Assembly (NCBI RefSeq): GCF_024345415.1
Contig: NZ_JAGQBB010000014.1
Coordinates: forward strand, 1-64,000
Length of the DNA stretch: 64,000 nt
DNA from: Synechococcus sp. Tobar12-5m-g
GTDB taxonomy: Bacteria; Cyanobacteriota; Cyanobacteriia; PCC-6307; Cyanobiaceae
Direction: 5' to 3'
Shown here: one piece after another, positions 38,869-46,820 of the stretch
Numbering within the stretch: position 1 is the first letter of the stretch
Layout: each line of letters opens with the position of its first letter
Notes under the pieces: model-generated
Told to the model about the DNA's origin: nothing
The model's input: only the letters and a program-made list of their open reading frames with translations
Databases searched by the model: none
Program-made: the position numbers and the translations under genes

Positions 38869-39816
38869 CTAGAGGCGGCTGAGCAGCTCGGACTTCTTGG
38901 CGGCGAATTCCTCCTCGGTGAGGATGCCCTTCTTCATGAGTTCCCCGAGGCGCTCGAGGGTGGCGAACACGTCGGTGCCACCAGCCGGGGGGGCGGGTTC
39001 GGGCCTGGCCGCAACGGCTGGGGGCTCTGCAACAGCCGCTTGCCCGGCGACGGCCTGGTTCGCCTGGGGGGCCGGTGGTGGTGCCGGTGCTGCCGACGGG
39101 GCGGCCGCCGCCGGGGTGCCCAGCGCCGTGAGGTGGGCGAGGCTGATGCTGCCGTCGGCCGTGCTGAACACCAGCCCGCCAGCGGAGGACTGCTGCTGGG
39201 AGGAGATGCCGGCGATCTGGTGGCCGCTGGTGTCGTAGATGCTGATGTGGCCGTTGACCTCCACCGCCAGCCGCCCGGCAGCCGGAAAGTAGGCGTAGCG
39301 CACGTCGTTCTGGGCGCCGCTGGAGCTGGGTGCTCCCAGTTCGGCGGGCCACCAGGTGTCGCGTGGGTCGGGGGTGAACAGCGCGCCGGAGCCAAAGCTC
39401 ATCGGCCTCAGCGGCGCCATGCCGCCGCTCACCTGCATCTGCTGGCCACCGCCGCTGGATTGCTGCTGCAGGCCGGCCCCACCCACCAGCATCTGCTGAG
39501 CGCCGCCGCTCTGGCTCTGGGACTGGAAGCTTCCGCGCGGGAAGAGATCGGGCTGGCTGGAGATCGCCGTGGAGAGGTCCTGGCAGAGCCCATCAACGCG
39601 GGCCTTGAGCCCGTGGTTGAACATGTCCCCCAGCATCATCATGCCGCCGTTCATCCATTGGCCGGAGCCGGCGAATTCCGGGTGGTTGAACTGGGCCATG
39701 CCACCACGCCCCTTGAGCAGGGCGAAGGCCATGTGCAGCACGGCGTCCTGGCTGAAGCCATAACGCTGGGCCAGGTCGTTGACGACCTCAAGCCCTGCGG
39801 CCGTGAGTTTTTCCAT
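38869..39816 (-). CDS. SHOCT-domain protein
   Basis: 315-residue product. Residues 1-100 are helical and hydrophobic in patches (FSQDAVLHMAFALLKG), then a Gln/Ser/Gly-rich linker follows. The central part (about 150-230) looks beta-rich (VEVNGHISIYDTSGHQIAGI), and an Ala/Pro-rich linker leads to a C-terminal SHOCT domain (LGELMKKGILTEEEFAAKKS). SHOCT domains mediate oligomerisation, and the function is unknown. It ends 13 bp from the convergent helicase gene. Confidence 0.82.
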   Translation of the reverse strand: MEKLTAAGLEVVNDLAQRYGFSQDAVLHMAFALLKGRGGMAQFNHPEFAGSGQWMNGGMMMLGDMFNHGLKARVDGLCQDLSTAISSQPDLFPRGSFQSQSQSGGAQQMLVGGAGLQQQSSGGGQQMQVSGGMAPLRPMSFGSGALFTPDPRDTWWPAELGAPSSSGAQNDVRYAYFPAAGRLAVEVNGHISIYDTSGHQIAGISSQQQSSAGGLVFSTADGSISLAHLTALGTPAAAAPSAAPAPPPAPQANQAVAGQAAVAEPPAVAARPEPAPPAGGTDVFATLERLGELMKKGILTEEEFAAKKSELLSRL

Positions 39817-39910
39817 TGCGATCTCTTTTGCGGAGCGATGTCCTTGGCGGGGAGGGAGCCAGGTCCTGGTGGAACTGTCTCCAGGCGTCTTTTTCCCAGG
39901 AGCAGCACTG

Positions 39911-39929
39911 GTCCGGTGTGAAGCCGGAC
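39911..39929. repeat. GTCCGG/CCGGAC hairpin
   Basis: A 6-bp perfect stem with a 7-nt loop in the 270-bp gap between the SHOCT gene and the Nif11-like gene. No T tract follows. Nothing else is recognised in the gap. Confidence 0.25.
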
Positions 39930-40086
39930 AGAGATTCCTGGGCGATCAAAGAACTTAACACCTGAGCAGCTTGTCCCAGCTCTCATGGATTGGCATGGCC
40001 GGCCGCCGTTCCATCTTGTTCGCGCCTGTCGTTGGACGGGGGAGCGCTCTGCCCCAGGTGAGACTGGTGCGGATGCCGGCTGCGCG

Positions 40087-40302
40087 ATGGCCCTGGACCA
40101 ACTCAAAGCCTTCCTGGTGCGGATGCAGGACGATCCGACCCTGCGCCAGCAGGTGCTGGCGGCCTCCACCGCCGACGACGTCGCCCAGATCGCCGCCGGG
40201 CTGGGCTATGAGTTCTCCGGTGATGAATTGCTGCGCCTCTCCGGCCAGAAGGTCGGTCGCGTCACGGTCAAGAAGCAGGATCTGCCCGGCGAATACAACT
40301 GA
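40087..40302 (+). CDS. Nif11-like domain protein
   Basis: 71-residue protein with the Nif11 pattern: LDQLKAFLVRMQDDPTLRQQ, then DDVAQIAAGLGYEFSGDELL. In many cyanobacteria Nif11 domains are leaders of ribosomally made peptides with a double-Gly site before a Cys-rich core. Here the sequence ends after a short basic tail (VKKQDLPGEYN), with no Gly-Gly site and no Cys, so it is probably not such a precursor. It lies 13 bp before the DCC protein gene on the same strand. Confidence 0.85.
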   Translation: MALDQLKAFLVRMQDDPTLRQQVLAASTADDVAQIAAGLGYEFSGDELLRLSGQKVGRVTVKKQDLPGEYN

Positions 40303-40315
40303 ATTGGTCGCAGCC

Positions 40316-40723
40316 ATGGCTGATGAACCCGCCCTCACCCTCCTCTACGACGGGGGCTGTCCCCTCTGCCTGCGGGAGGTGGACACGCTGCGGGCCCGGG
40401 ATCGAGGCCGCGGCCGGATCCGTTTCGTCGATATCGATGCGCCGGACTATGACCCGTCGGCCCATGGCGGCATCAGCTACCGGGAGGCCATGGGCCGCAT
40501 GCGTGGGCTCTGCGCCGACGGCCGCGTGATCAAGGATGTGGCCGTTTTCAGGGAGGCCTACCGGCTGGTGGGACTGGGTTGGCTGTATGCCCCCACCACC
40601 TGGCCCCTGATCGGTCCGGTGGTGAACGCGCTCTATGGCCTCTGGGCCCGGTGGCGGCTGCGGCTCACCGGCAGGGACGACCTGGAGACCCTCTGTGATC
40701 GGCGGAAGGCTTCCGGCGAGTGA
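40316..40723 (+). CDS. DCC family (DUF393) thiol-disulfide-like protein
   Basis: 135-residue protein with the DCC signature LLYDGGCPLCLREVDTL at the N terminus, which includes a CxxC pair. The typical LCADGRVIKDVAVFREAY follows. Family members are predicted thiol-disulfide oxidoreductases, though the reaction is unproven. The ATG at 40316 follows the Nif11-like stop by 13 bp, so the two are likely one transcript. Confidence 0.88.
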   Translation: MADEPALTLLYDGGCPLCLREVDTLRARDRGRGRIRFVDIDAPDYDPSAHGGISYREAMGRMRGLCADGRVIKDVAVFREAYRLVGLGWLYAPTTWPLIGPVVNALYGLWARWRLRLTGRDDLETLCDRRKASGE

Positions 40724-40756
40724 TGCCCCTGCTGTTTGGCTGGCGGCCGGGCAGCC

Positions 40757-41309
40757 TCAGTAGAGGTAGCCCGCCACGAACAGGCTCGCGTCGTTGGATG
40801 GTTGCGAACCGGCGCGGTAGGCCCCCAAGCTGGCCTCTGAGTTGGCCCGAGCCCTGGCCAGCAGGGCCCCCTGGCCAGCGGCCACGTCGTGACCGGCCCA
40901 CTGCTGCAGGCAGGAGTGCTGCAGGGCCCAGCCAAAGGAGAAGCCCAGGTTCCAGGGGGCGCGGCGGCCGGCCCGCTTGACCGCGCGGTTGCACGCCCTG
41001 ATCCACCTTGATGCCGGGGATGATCCCCTGAGCGCGGAAGAGCTCCAGGATGGGTGTCCCATCGCTGGCGTCCTGGAAGAGGGTTTCCTCGTAGAGGATC
41101 ACGCCGCTGATGGATTGGCCAAGGCCGCTGGTGCTGCCCAACAGGGAGCGGTAGGCGCGGCGATGGTCCTCGGTGTTCTCCAGGCCGATCGCCTCGAAGC
41201 GCTTGCCGATCGTGCCGGTGGATTCATCGGCTGCCAGCAACCCCTTGCCCGGGGACGCAATGGCGGTGGCGGTGGCGATGAGCTCCTCGCGGAAGGCCTG
41301 AAGCGACAT
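40757..41309 (-). pseudogene. Class I fructose-bisphosphate aldolase, internally deleted
   Basis: The N-terminal third is intact from ATG 41309 (GKGLLAADESTGTIGKRFEA, then ILYEETLFQD) to IKVDQGV. The frame then shifts, and the next recognisable part is the C-terminal tail (RRAPWNLGFSFGWALQHSC, ending LFVAGYLY). The Schiff-base lysine region and about half of the usual length of roughly 350 residues are missing, so it cannot be active. The sequence otherwise looks well preserved, suggesting a recent deletion. The Calvin-cycle class II enzyme is presumably elsewhere in the genome. Confidence 0.85.
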
Positions 41310-41533
41310 GGCGTCCTGCTGCACGGACCAGCCCTCTGACGCTTGCCACCGGCATGGCCGCCTTCCAGGAACGACTTCCCGGCGATCCTGGCCCGCCTGG
41401 GACCGGATCGAGGCAAGAACGGGCTCGCTGCCATGCCAGCCATCGGGAACGCTCCAGGACCCCCACGACGGGCTGAGTAGCGTGCCCATGGGATTGCCTC
41501 ACAGAGGCAGCGTTTCCAGCGGTCGAGGGGACG

Positions 41534-42508
41534 ATGAAGTTCAAGGACTACTACGGCGTGCTGGAGGTCGAGCGCGACGCCGATGGCGAGGAGATCAAGA
41601 AGGCCTACCGGCGGCTGGCCCGCCGTTACCACCCCGACGTGGCCAAGGAGTCGGGAGCCGAGGAGAGGTTCAAGGAGATCGGCGAGGCCTACCAGACCCT
41701 CTCCGATCCCGAGAAACGCCAGGCCTATGACGACCTGGGCCGCCACCCGAGCGGCGAGGAGTTCACCCCTCCGCAGGAGTGGGAATCCCGCTTCTGGCGT
41801 GGCGCTGACCCCCGGGGTGGCCCCCAGGGCGGGCAGCAGGAGGTGGATCTGGCCGATCTGTTCGAGCGGATGGGGTTTGGCTCATCCGGGCGATCCGGCC
41901 GTTCAGCGGCCGGCTTCCAGGCCCGTGGCCAGGATCTGGAGGTGGCCACGGAGCTGACCCTGGAGCAGGCGTACCGGGGCGCCGAGGTGTCGTTCAGCCT
42001 CACCGTTCCCAGCCGCAACGCCGATGGCAGCGTCGAGAAACTGCCCCGTTCGGGCACGATCCGGGTGCCCCGAGGCGTGGCTGACGGCGAGCGACTGCGG
42101 GTTCCGGGGCGGGGCAGTCCTGGAATGGGTGGGGCCCCCGCCGGCGATCTCTACCTGGAGATCCGTCTCAAGCCCCATCCCCGCTTCCGGCCCGTGGGCC
42201 ACGACCTCTACCTGGAGCTGCCGATCGCCCCCTGGGAGGCGGCCCTCGGCGCCGAGATCGAGATGCCCACCCTTGATGGCACCGCCAAGGTGAGCGTGCG
42301 GGCTGGCATGCGCAATGGCCAGAAGCTGCGGCTGGCCGGCAAGGGCCTGCCGCGCCGCAAGGAAGGGGCGGGGGATCTCTACGGTGTGATCCAGATCGTG
42401 ATGCCACCGGAGATCGGTGAGCCCGAGCTGCAGCTGTACCGCGACCTTGCTGAGGCCTCCTCGTTCAACCCACGCCAATCCCTCGAAGGAGCCACCACCC
42501 ATGGCTGA
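41534..42508 (+). CDS. cbpA: CbpA-type DnaJ co-chaperone
   Basis: 324-residue Hsp40 protein. The J domain covers residues 1-70 (FKDYYGVLEVERDADGEEIK, with HPD in RYHPDV). A Gly/Phe-poor linker follows, then two C-terminal peptide-binding domains (EVATELTLEQAYRGAEVSF; DLYLELPIAPWEAALGAEIE). No zinc-finger CxxC repeats are present, which separates it from DnaJ proper. It stimulates DnaK ATPase. It overlaps the next gene, the CbpM modulator, by 8 bp. Confidence 0.93.
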   Translation: MKFKDYYGVLEVERDADGEEIKKAYRRLARRYHPDVAKESGAEERFKEIGEAYQTLSDPEKRQAYDDLGRHPSGEEFTPPQEWESRFWRGADPRGGPQGGQQEVDLADLFERMGFGSSGRSGRSAAGFQARGQDLEVATELTLEQAYRGAEVSFSLTVPSRNADGSVEKLPRSGTIRVPRGVADGERLRVPGRGSPGMGGAPAGDLYLEIRLKPHPRFRPVGHDLYLELPIAPWEAALGAEIEMPTLDGTAKVSVRAGMRNGQKLRLAGKGLPRRKEGAGDLYGVIQIVMPPEIGEPELQLYRDLAEASSFNPRQSLEGATTHG

Positions 42509-42821
42509 CGATCTGCTGATTCCCGACGACGACGAGAACCCGGTGGCGCTCGAGGAGTTGTTGGCGGCTTCAGGGCTGGCCCGGGAGGAAGTGAGCGAAC
42601 TGGTGGCGTTCGGGGTGTTCCAGCTCGCCGGCGGCGGTGGAGCGGTCTGGTCGTTCCACGCCCGCACGGTCAGCCTGGCCCGCCGCGCCGCCCGGCTGCG
42701 GGACGACTTCGGCCTCAATGGGCCCGGCATGGCCCTGGCCCTCACCTACCTGGAGCGCATCGAGGCCCTGGAGGTGCGGCTGAAGGAGCTGGAATGTCAG
42801 TTGCCCCTCCAGCGGGCTTAG
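42501..42821 (+). CDS. cbpM: CbpM-like chaperone modulator
   Basis: 106-residue protein with the MerR-like HTH fold of CbpM: LEELLAASGLAREEVSELVA, GVFQLAGG and ARRAARLRDDFGLNGPGMAL, ending in a coiled region LERIEALEVRLKEL. CbpM binds the J domain of CbpA and inhibits it. The 8-bp overlap with cbpA keeps the pair in step. The start ATG at 42501 fits the family. Confidence 0.87.
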   Translation: MADDLLIPDDDENPVALEELLAASGLAREEVSELVAFGVFQLAGGGGAVWSFHARTVSLARRAARLRDDFGLNGPGMALALTYLERIEALEVRLKELECQLPLQRA

Positions 42822-42862
42822 GCGAAGGAGGCCATGATCAACGGGCAGGCGCCTGAGTGTCC

Positions 42863-43609
42863 ATGGGGCGAAACCAAGCTCAGGGGCAAAGCCAAGCTCG
42901 ATCGATGCTCTCCCGCTTGGTTCTGGGCGGGCTCCTGGCCATGCTGCCCCTGGGCCATGCCGCCCTGGCCCAGCCAGGGAGCACCATTCCCCTGCCGGAG
43001 CCCCAGGGCCAGACCCTGTTGCTGCAGAGCGTCGATCGCGCTGACTACGGACCGCTGGCCGAGCAGTTCCTCACCCAGGCCAACCTCGCCTATTGCGGTG
43101 TGGCCAGCATGGTGATGGTGCTCAACAGCCTGGCGGTGCCCGCCCCGGTGGTGGCGGGTTATGGCAGCTACCGCTTCTGGACCCAGGAGAACGTGTTCAT
43201 GCCCGAGAGCACCCGGGCGGTGCTCAGCCCCGAGCTGGTGGCCCGCCAGGGCATGACCCTGCAGGAGCTGCGGGCCCTGCTGGCTAGCCATGGGCTGCAG
43301 GCCAGGGCCATCCACGGCGATCGCCTCAGCCAGGCCCAGTTCCGGCTGCTGCTGCGCAGCAACCTCAGGGAGCCCGGTGATCGCCTGCTGGTGAATTACG
43401 ACCGCAAGGCCCTTGGCCAGGCGGGCGGCGGTCACATCTCCCCGGTGGCCGCTTACCACGCCCCCACGGATCGGGTGCTGATCCTTGATGTGGCCCGCTA
43501 CCGCTACCCGTCGGTGTGGGTGCCCCTGGCCGATCTCTGGGAGGCGATCCGCACCACCGACAGCACCTCCGGCCGCAGCCGCGGCGTGGTTGTGGTGCGC
43601 CGGCTCTGA
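42863..43609 (+). CDS. Phytochelatin-synthase-like protease, exported
   Basis: 248-residue papain-like protein of the prokaryotic phytochelatin-synthase family (Nostoc alr0975 type). These enzymes cleave glutathione to gamma-Glu-Cys. The triad is visible: Cys in ANLAYCGVASMVMVLNSL (about 78), His in GGGHISPVAAY (about 191) and Asp in LILDVARYRY (about 209). The eukaryotic C-terminal sensing domain is absent. A signal peptide (SRLVLGGLLAMLPLGHAALA) suggests periplasmic location. The start could also be ATG 42905. It follows cbpM by 41 bp. Confidence 0.9.
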   Translation: MGRNQAQGQSQARSMLSRLVLGGLLAMLPLGHAALAQPGSTIPLPEPQGQTLLLQSVDRADYGPLAEQFLTQANLAYCGVASMVMVLNSLAVPAPVVAGYGSYRFWTQENVFMPESTRAVLSPELVARQGMTLQELRALLASHGLQARAIHGDRLSQAQFRLLLRSNLREPGDRLLVNYDRKALGQAGGGHISPVAAYHAPTDRVLILDVARYRYPSVWVPLADLWEAIRTTDSTSGRSRGVVVVRRL

Positions 43610-44430
43610 GGCCACCGGTGGTCATCGTTACCCTGAGCTCCCCGATCTTTCGGTCTGCTGAGGCGTCCTTGCAGCCGGTACAGCAGGATTCCGGCGCTCT
43701 CGCGCACGGTGAGGTAGTTACGCTCCCTTGCAGAGAAGGGGTCAACGGGAGTGGCCAGGGGCCTCACCTCCACACCCAGGTGCCTGAACACCAGGGAAGC
43801 GCGGGGCAGCTGCCACGGGTCGGTGATCAAGGTGATGGCTGGGAGCGGAGCGCCTGGATTCAGCTGGCGTAACCAGGCCGTGGTGCGGGTGCCGTTCTCC
43901 CAGGTGGTGCGGGCACAGTCGTCGCCGGCCACCCGGTCAGGGGGCACGCCCAGGGCAACGAGCCGCTCGGCGGTGGCCCGCTGATCCCCCGACACGTAGA
44001 TCGTGTCGACCAACCCCCGGCTCTCGAGACCTGCTGCCACGGTGGTGCTGCCGATGGCAATCTTCGAACCGCGCCCTACAAGCACGGCTACGGAAGGTTG
44101 AGCGGAGGTTGGCGGGGGCAGCTGCTGGAGCAGCCAGGAGCTGAGCAGGCCTGTGCTGAGAGGTGTGTAAAAGAGCGAGGCGCCCACCAGGGCAGCAGCG
44201 ATGAGCCAGGCCCGCAGGGAGCGGGCGATCGGCAAGGCGCCTGTCATGATCCAGAGCAACCCCGCCAACAGGGGCAGGAACAGCCCGGGGGTGGAAAAAA
44301 GTTGCAACAGCGCCTCGCGAAAGCTGATCCAGACCAACGGCGGCTGGGGGCAACTGGTCCAACGGAACGGGGCGGCGGACAAAGCCAGAGACGACTGGAG
44401 CATGGGATCGGGAACACCAGACATCTCCAT
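43504..44430 (-). CDS. YdcF-like (DUF218) membrane protein
   Basis: About 308 residues. Two membrane helices near the N terminus (GLFLPLLAGLLWIMTGALPI; LRAWLIAAALVGASLF) precede a DUF218 domain with AVLVGRGSKIAIG, DDCARTTWENGTRTT and LITDPWQLPRASLVF. The homologous part ends near VRESAGILLYRLQGRL. The last 45 or so residues are encoded antisense to the end of the phytochelatin-synthase-like gene (106-bp overlap) and look unrelated to the family, so a lost stop is likely. The start at ATG 44430 is uncertain; ATG 44424 or 44403 are alternatives. Confidence 0.75.
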   Translation of the reverse strand: MEMSGVPDPMLQSSLALSAAPFRWTSCPQPPLVWISFREALLQLFSTPGLFLPLLAGLLWIMTGALPIARSLRAWLIAAALVGASLFYTPLSTGLLSSWLLQQLPPPTSAQPSVAVLVGRGSKIAIGSTTVAAGLESRGLVDTIYVSGDQRATAERLVALGVPPDRVAGDDCARTTWENGTRTTAWLRQLNPGAPLPAITLITDPWQLPRASLVFRHLGVEVRPLATPVDPFSARERNYLTVRESAGILLYRLQGRLSRPKDRGAQGNDDHRWPQSRRTTTTPRLRPEVLSVVRIASQRSARGTHTDG

Positions 44431-44624
44431 CGGTCGGACAGAACCGTGATCGATTCGGATGGCTCCATCGTCCTTCACGATCCGCAACCCTGTGTGGCTT
44501 CCCGCTTCTGCTGGCCAAGGGGCTGCAGCAAGCCCATGGTTGCCAGCAAGGCCATGCCTCCGGGTCGATCATGGGTTGTGTTCTGCTCGGCATGGTTGCC
44601 GGTCAGATCTGCCGGCTGCTCCGC

Positions 44625-46220
44625 TCAGAAGCTGAAACTGGTTTTGATCAGGCCACCCAGCTGGTTGAAACTGTCCCCCGACGGGGTGTCCTGGCCGAGG
44701 GGCCGGCTCAGGTAGAACAACGCCGGTGTGACGGAGATGGCGTCGGTGACCTGGACCTTGTACCACCACTCCCACACGTAGTTGCCGTCGTTGGGGCGCT
44801 CACCCCCGGTTAGGGCCGTGGCGAAGATCGGCTGGCCGACCGCCATGCCCAAGACGTTGCCCTTGTCGAACACATCGGTCCACTGCAGCCCCACCATCCA
44901 GGACTGGCTGGAGCTGACGCTGCCATCGGGCTGGCTGTCGTCGTTGCTTGTGCTGTTGATCCCCCAACCGGCACTGATCGAGGGAAGCCAGCCTGATCCC
45001 TTCGGTTGCCAGTAGCCGCTCAGGCCGAAGGCGTTGGTGGGGCCGGCGGGATCGACGAAGGCGCTGCCGGTGAGCGGCGTGGTGCCGGGAACCTCGACGC
45101 CCGATTGCAGGTAGGAATAGATCGCAGCCAGGGCCCACTGCTCCTTGCCGTAGCCGATCTGGACCGTGCCGGTGGCCGCTGAACAGGCGTTGCCGATGCC
45201 GCCGCAGACGTTCAAGTTGGCATCCGGTGCTCCGATGTTGCCGTTGGCGGCCACATAGCTGGCGCTGATCGAAAAGCCGTTGGTCTGCCACCAGAGGCCG
45301 GCCCCGGGTCCCTGGTTCTTGTTGTAGGCGGCGGGGGCACCGTTGAGGGTCAACACGTTCAGGATCGTGTCAGCTGGATAGACGCTGGGCCAGAGGGCCA
45401 GCATGTCGTCCTGGCCGACGCGGGGGCCCACCGTGGCCGTGAAGCCGCTGCCGAACGGAAATTGATAGAAGAGTTTGTCGATACCTATCCCATCAGGGCC
45501 TGATTCATCCTCGAAAGCGACCTCCAGGATGGAGAGGTTGCCGGTGGGACCGGCGCCGCCAAAGGCGGAGCTGCCGAAGTTGCCGGCCCTGAGGATCGTG
45601 CGCAGCAGGTCTTTGCTGGTGAAGCTGGTGTCCAGAGTCAGCTGCACGTCGTAGGTGAAGGTGGCGGCGCCCAGCTCGGCACGGGTCTGGTCGAGGAGGG
45701 CATCGGCGCTGCCGCCGAAGGCGTTGGCCCCCACCACAAAGGTGGCCAGGCCACTGAGCTTGGTGGTGGTGGAGAACTGGTTGGCCTCCAGCTCGCCCAC
45801 CTTGGCTTCCAGGCCGTCAACCCGGCCCTTGAGCACGGCGAGCTCGGCTTCGAACTCCTTCATCAGGCGGCGGAGCTCGTCAGTTACTTCGGTGATCCGA
45901 TCCAGGCAGGCGTTGAGCAGGGCGGCGGCTTCCCAGCGGCTCAGCGGCTTCTTGCCGCGGAAGGTGCCATCGGGGTAGCCGGCCACGCAGCCGTAGCGCT
46001 CCACCAGGCTGGCGAGGGCCTGGTAGGCCCACTCGGTGGGCTGAACGTCGGAGAATTGGGTGATGCTGGTGACCTGCTCGCTGCTGCGCCACGGCGTGGA
46101 GATGGCGTAGCGCTGGACCCCCTCCAAGTTCAGCTCGGTGGCTGCGGCGCCGAGCGGGGCCAGGGGCACGAGCAGCCCTAGGGCGGCGGGGGCGATCAGG
46201 CGGGACAGGGGCGCAGGCAT
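44625..46220 (-). CDS. Iron-uptake-type outer membrane porin (SLH plus OprB)
   Basis: 531-residue porin with a signal peptide. An SLH domain covers about residues 50-115 (FSDVQPTEWAYQALASLVER; GYPDGTFRGKKPLSRWEAAA) and anchors to peptidoglycan. A coiled coil (EAELAVLKGRVDGLEAKVGE) precedes a beta-barrel OprB-like domain that ends in Phe, the outer membrane insertion signal. Cyanobacterial relatives pass iron and small solutes. The repeated TGAGAA array about 80 bp upstream suggests Fur or Zur control. Confidence 0.92.
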   Translation of the reverse strand: MPAPLSRLIAPAALGLLVPLAPLGAAATELNLEGVQRYAISTPWRSSEQVTSITQFSDVQPTEWAYQALASLVERYGCVAGYPDGTFRGKKPLSRWEAAALLNACLDRITEVTDELRRLMKEFEAELAVLKGRVDGLEAKVGELEANQFSTTTKLSGLATFVVGANAFGGSADALLDQTRAELGAATFTYDVQLTLDTSFTSKDLLRTILRAGNFGSSAFGGAGPTGNLSILEVAFEDESGPDGIGIDKLFYQFPFGSGFTATVGPRVGQDDMLALWPSVYPADTILNVLTLNGAPAAYNKNQGPGAGLWWQTNGFSISASYVAANGNIGAPDANLNVCGGIGNACSAATGTVQIGYGKEQWALAAIYSYLQSGVEVPGTTPLTGSAFVDPAGPTNAFGLSGYWQPKGSGWLPSISAGWGINSTSNDDSQPDGSVSSSQSWMVGLQWTDVFDKGNVLGMAVGQPIFATALTGGERPNDGNYVWEWWYKVQVTDAISVTPALFYLSRPLGQDTPSGDSFNQLGGLIKTSFSF

Positions 46221-46296
46221 GGGCGGGGAACCCGAAGGCGGCGGAACAGGGCGTGGTCAAACGAATCCAGAACAGCTTGGAAATCTTCTAAGCCCA

Positions 46297-46327
46297 TGAG
46301 AATGAGAATGAGAATGAGAATGATTCC
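46297..46327. promoter_or_regulatory. Fur/Zur-box-like array (TGAGAA)x4 + TGATTC
   Basis: Four perfect tandem hexamers TGAGAA (46297-46320) followed by TGATTC, with GAAT/ATTC dyad symmetry at the end. Overlapping hexamers of this kind are classic Fur-family sites. The array lies 77 bp upstream of the porin start. Fur versus Zur control cannot be told apart. Confidence 0.65.
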
Positions 46328-46385
46328 AGCCATTGACGTTTTCGCTTCGGTGCGCTTGTCCTGCTGGCCCAAGGGGCTGGGGGAT

Positions 46386-46613
46386 TCAGCCCTCGCCCCC
46401 TTCTCCGCCCTCTCCACCTTCGCCCGCTTTCTCCTTCTCCTTTTTCTGCTCCTTGTCGACGTGGCCGTCCTTCATGCCACTGGCGGAGCCGGGTTCGCTC
46501 TGCCCGGCCGCTGGAGTTTGCGGTGCGTTGGTTTCGGGGGCTTTGCCGCAACCCGCCATCCCGGCGATCAGTCCGGTGGCGGCGAGAAAGAGGGCGATGC
46601 TGGGGCGCGGCAT
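46386..46613 (-). CDS. Small lipoprotein with GEG repeat tail
   Basis: 75-residue product. The N terminus (PRPSIALFLAATGLIAGMAG followed by C) is a lipoprotein signal with lipobox AGMAGC. The mature part is Lys/Glu-rich (KDGHVDKEQKKEKEKAG) and ends in four GEG triplets. No family is recognised. It lies between the porin box and the PiuC-type gene. Coding is supported by the intact signal and clean ATG at 46613, but its short low-complexity body keeps confidence moderate. Confidence 0.6.
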   Translation of the reverse strand: MPRPSIALFLAATGLIAGMAGCGKAPETNAPQTPAAGQSEPGSASGMKDGHVDKEQKKEKEKAGEGGEGGEGGEG

Positions 46614-46820
46614 GGTCGATCCGGGTTGAACGTTGCCGATTGTGACCGGGTTTGCTCTGAATGGGCCTGCACCGGTCACAGGCGACCGTGCCATAGGTGA
46701 CAGATGTCGGTCCTGGCTCCTCCGCTTCCGCCGCTTGGCAGGGATCGGGCAGGGAAGGTGTCCTGGAGAAAGGGGCATGGACCCGTCATCGTTCGTGGGA
46801 ACCGCGCTCATGCCGGGTCG

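Noticed and set aside
40087-40302. RiPP precursor peptide reading of the Nif11-like gene
   Set aside because: No double-Gly site, no Cys or Thr/Ser-rich core, and no modification enzyme nearby.
41310-41533. Hairpin TGCCTC-ACA-GAGGCA (41495-41509) upstream of cbpA as a heat-shock element
   Set aside because: It does not match the CIRCE sequence, and a 3-nt loop hairpin alone is weak evidence.
46296-46700. Forward reading frame beginning MRMRMRMRM
   Set aside because: The repeat is the Fur-type hexamer array read as codons; the rest is antisense to the small lipoprotein gene.
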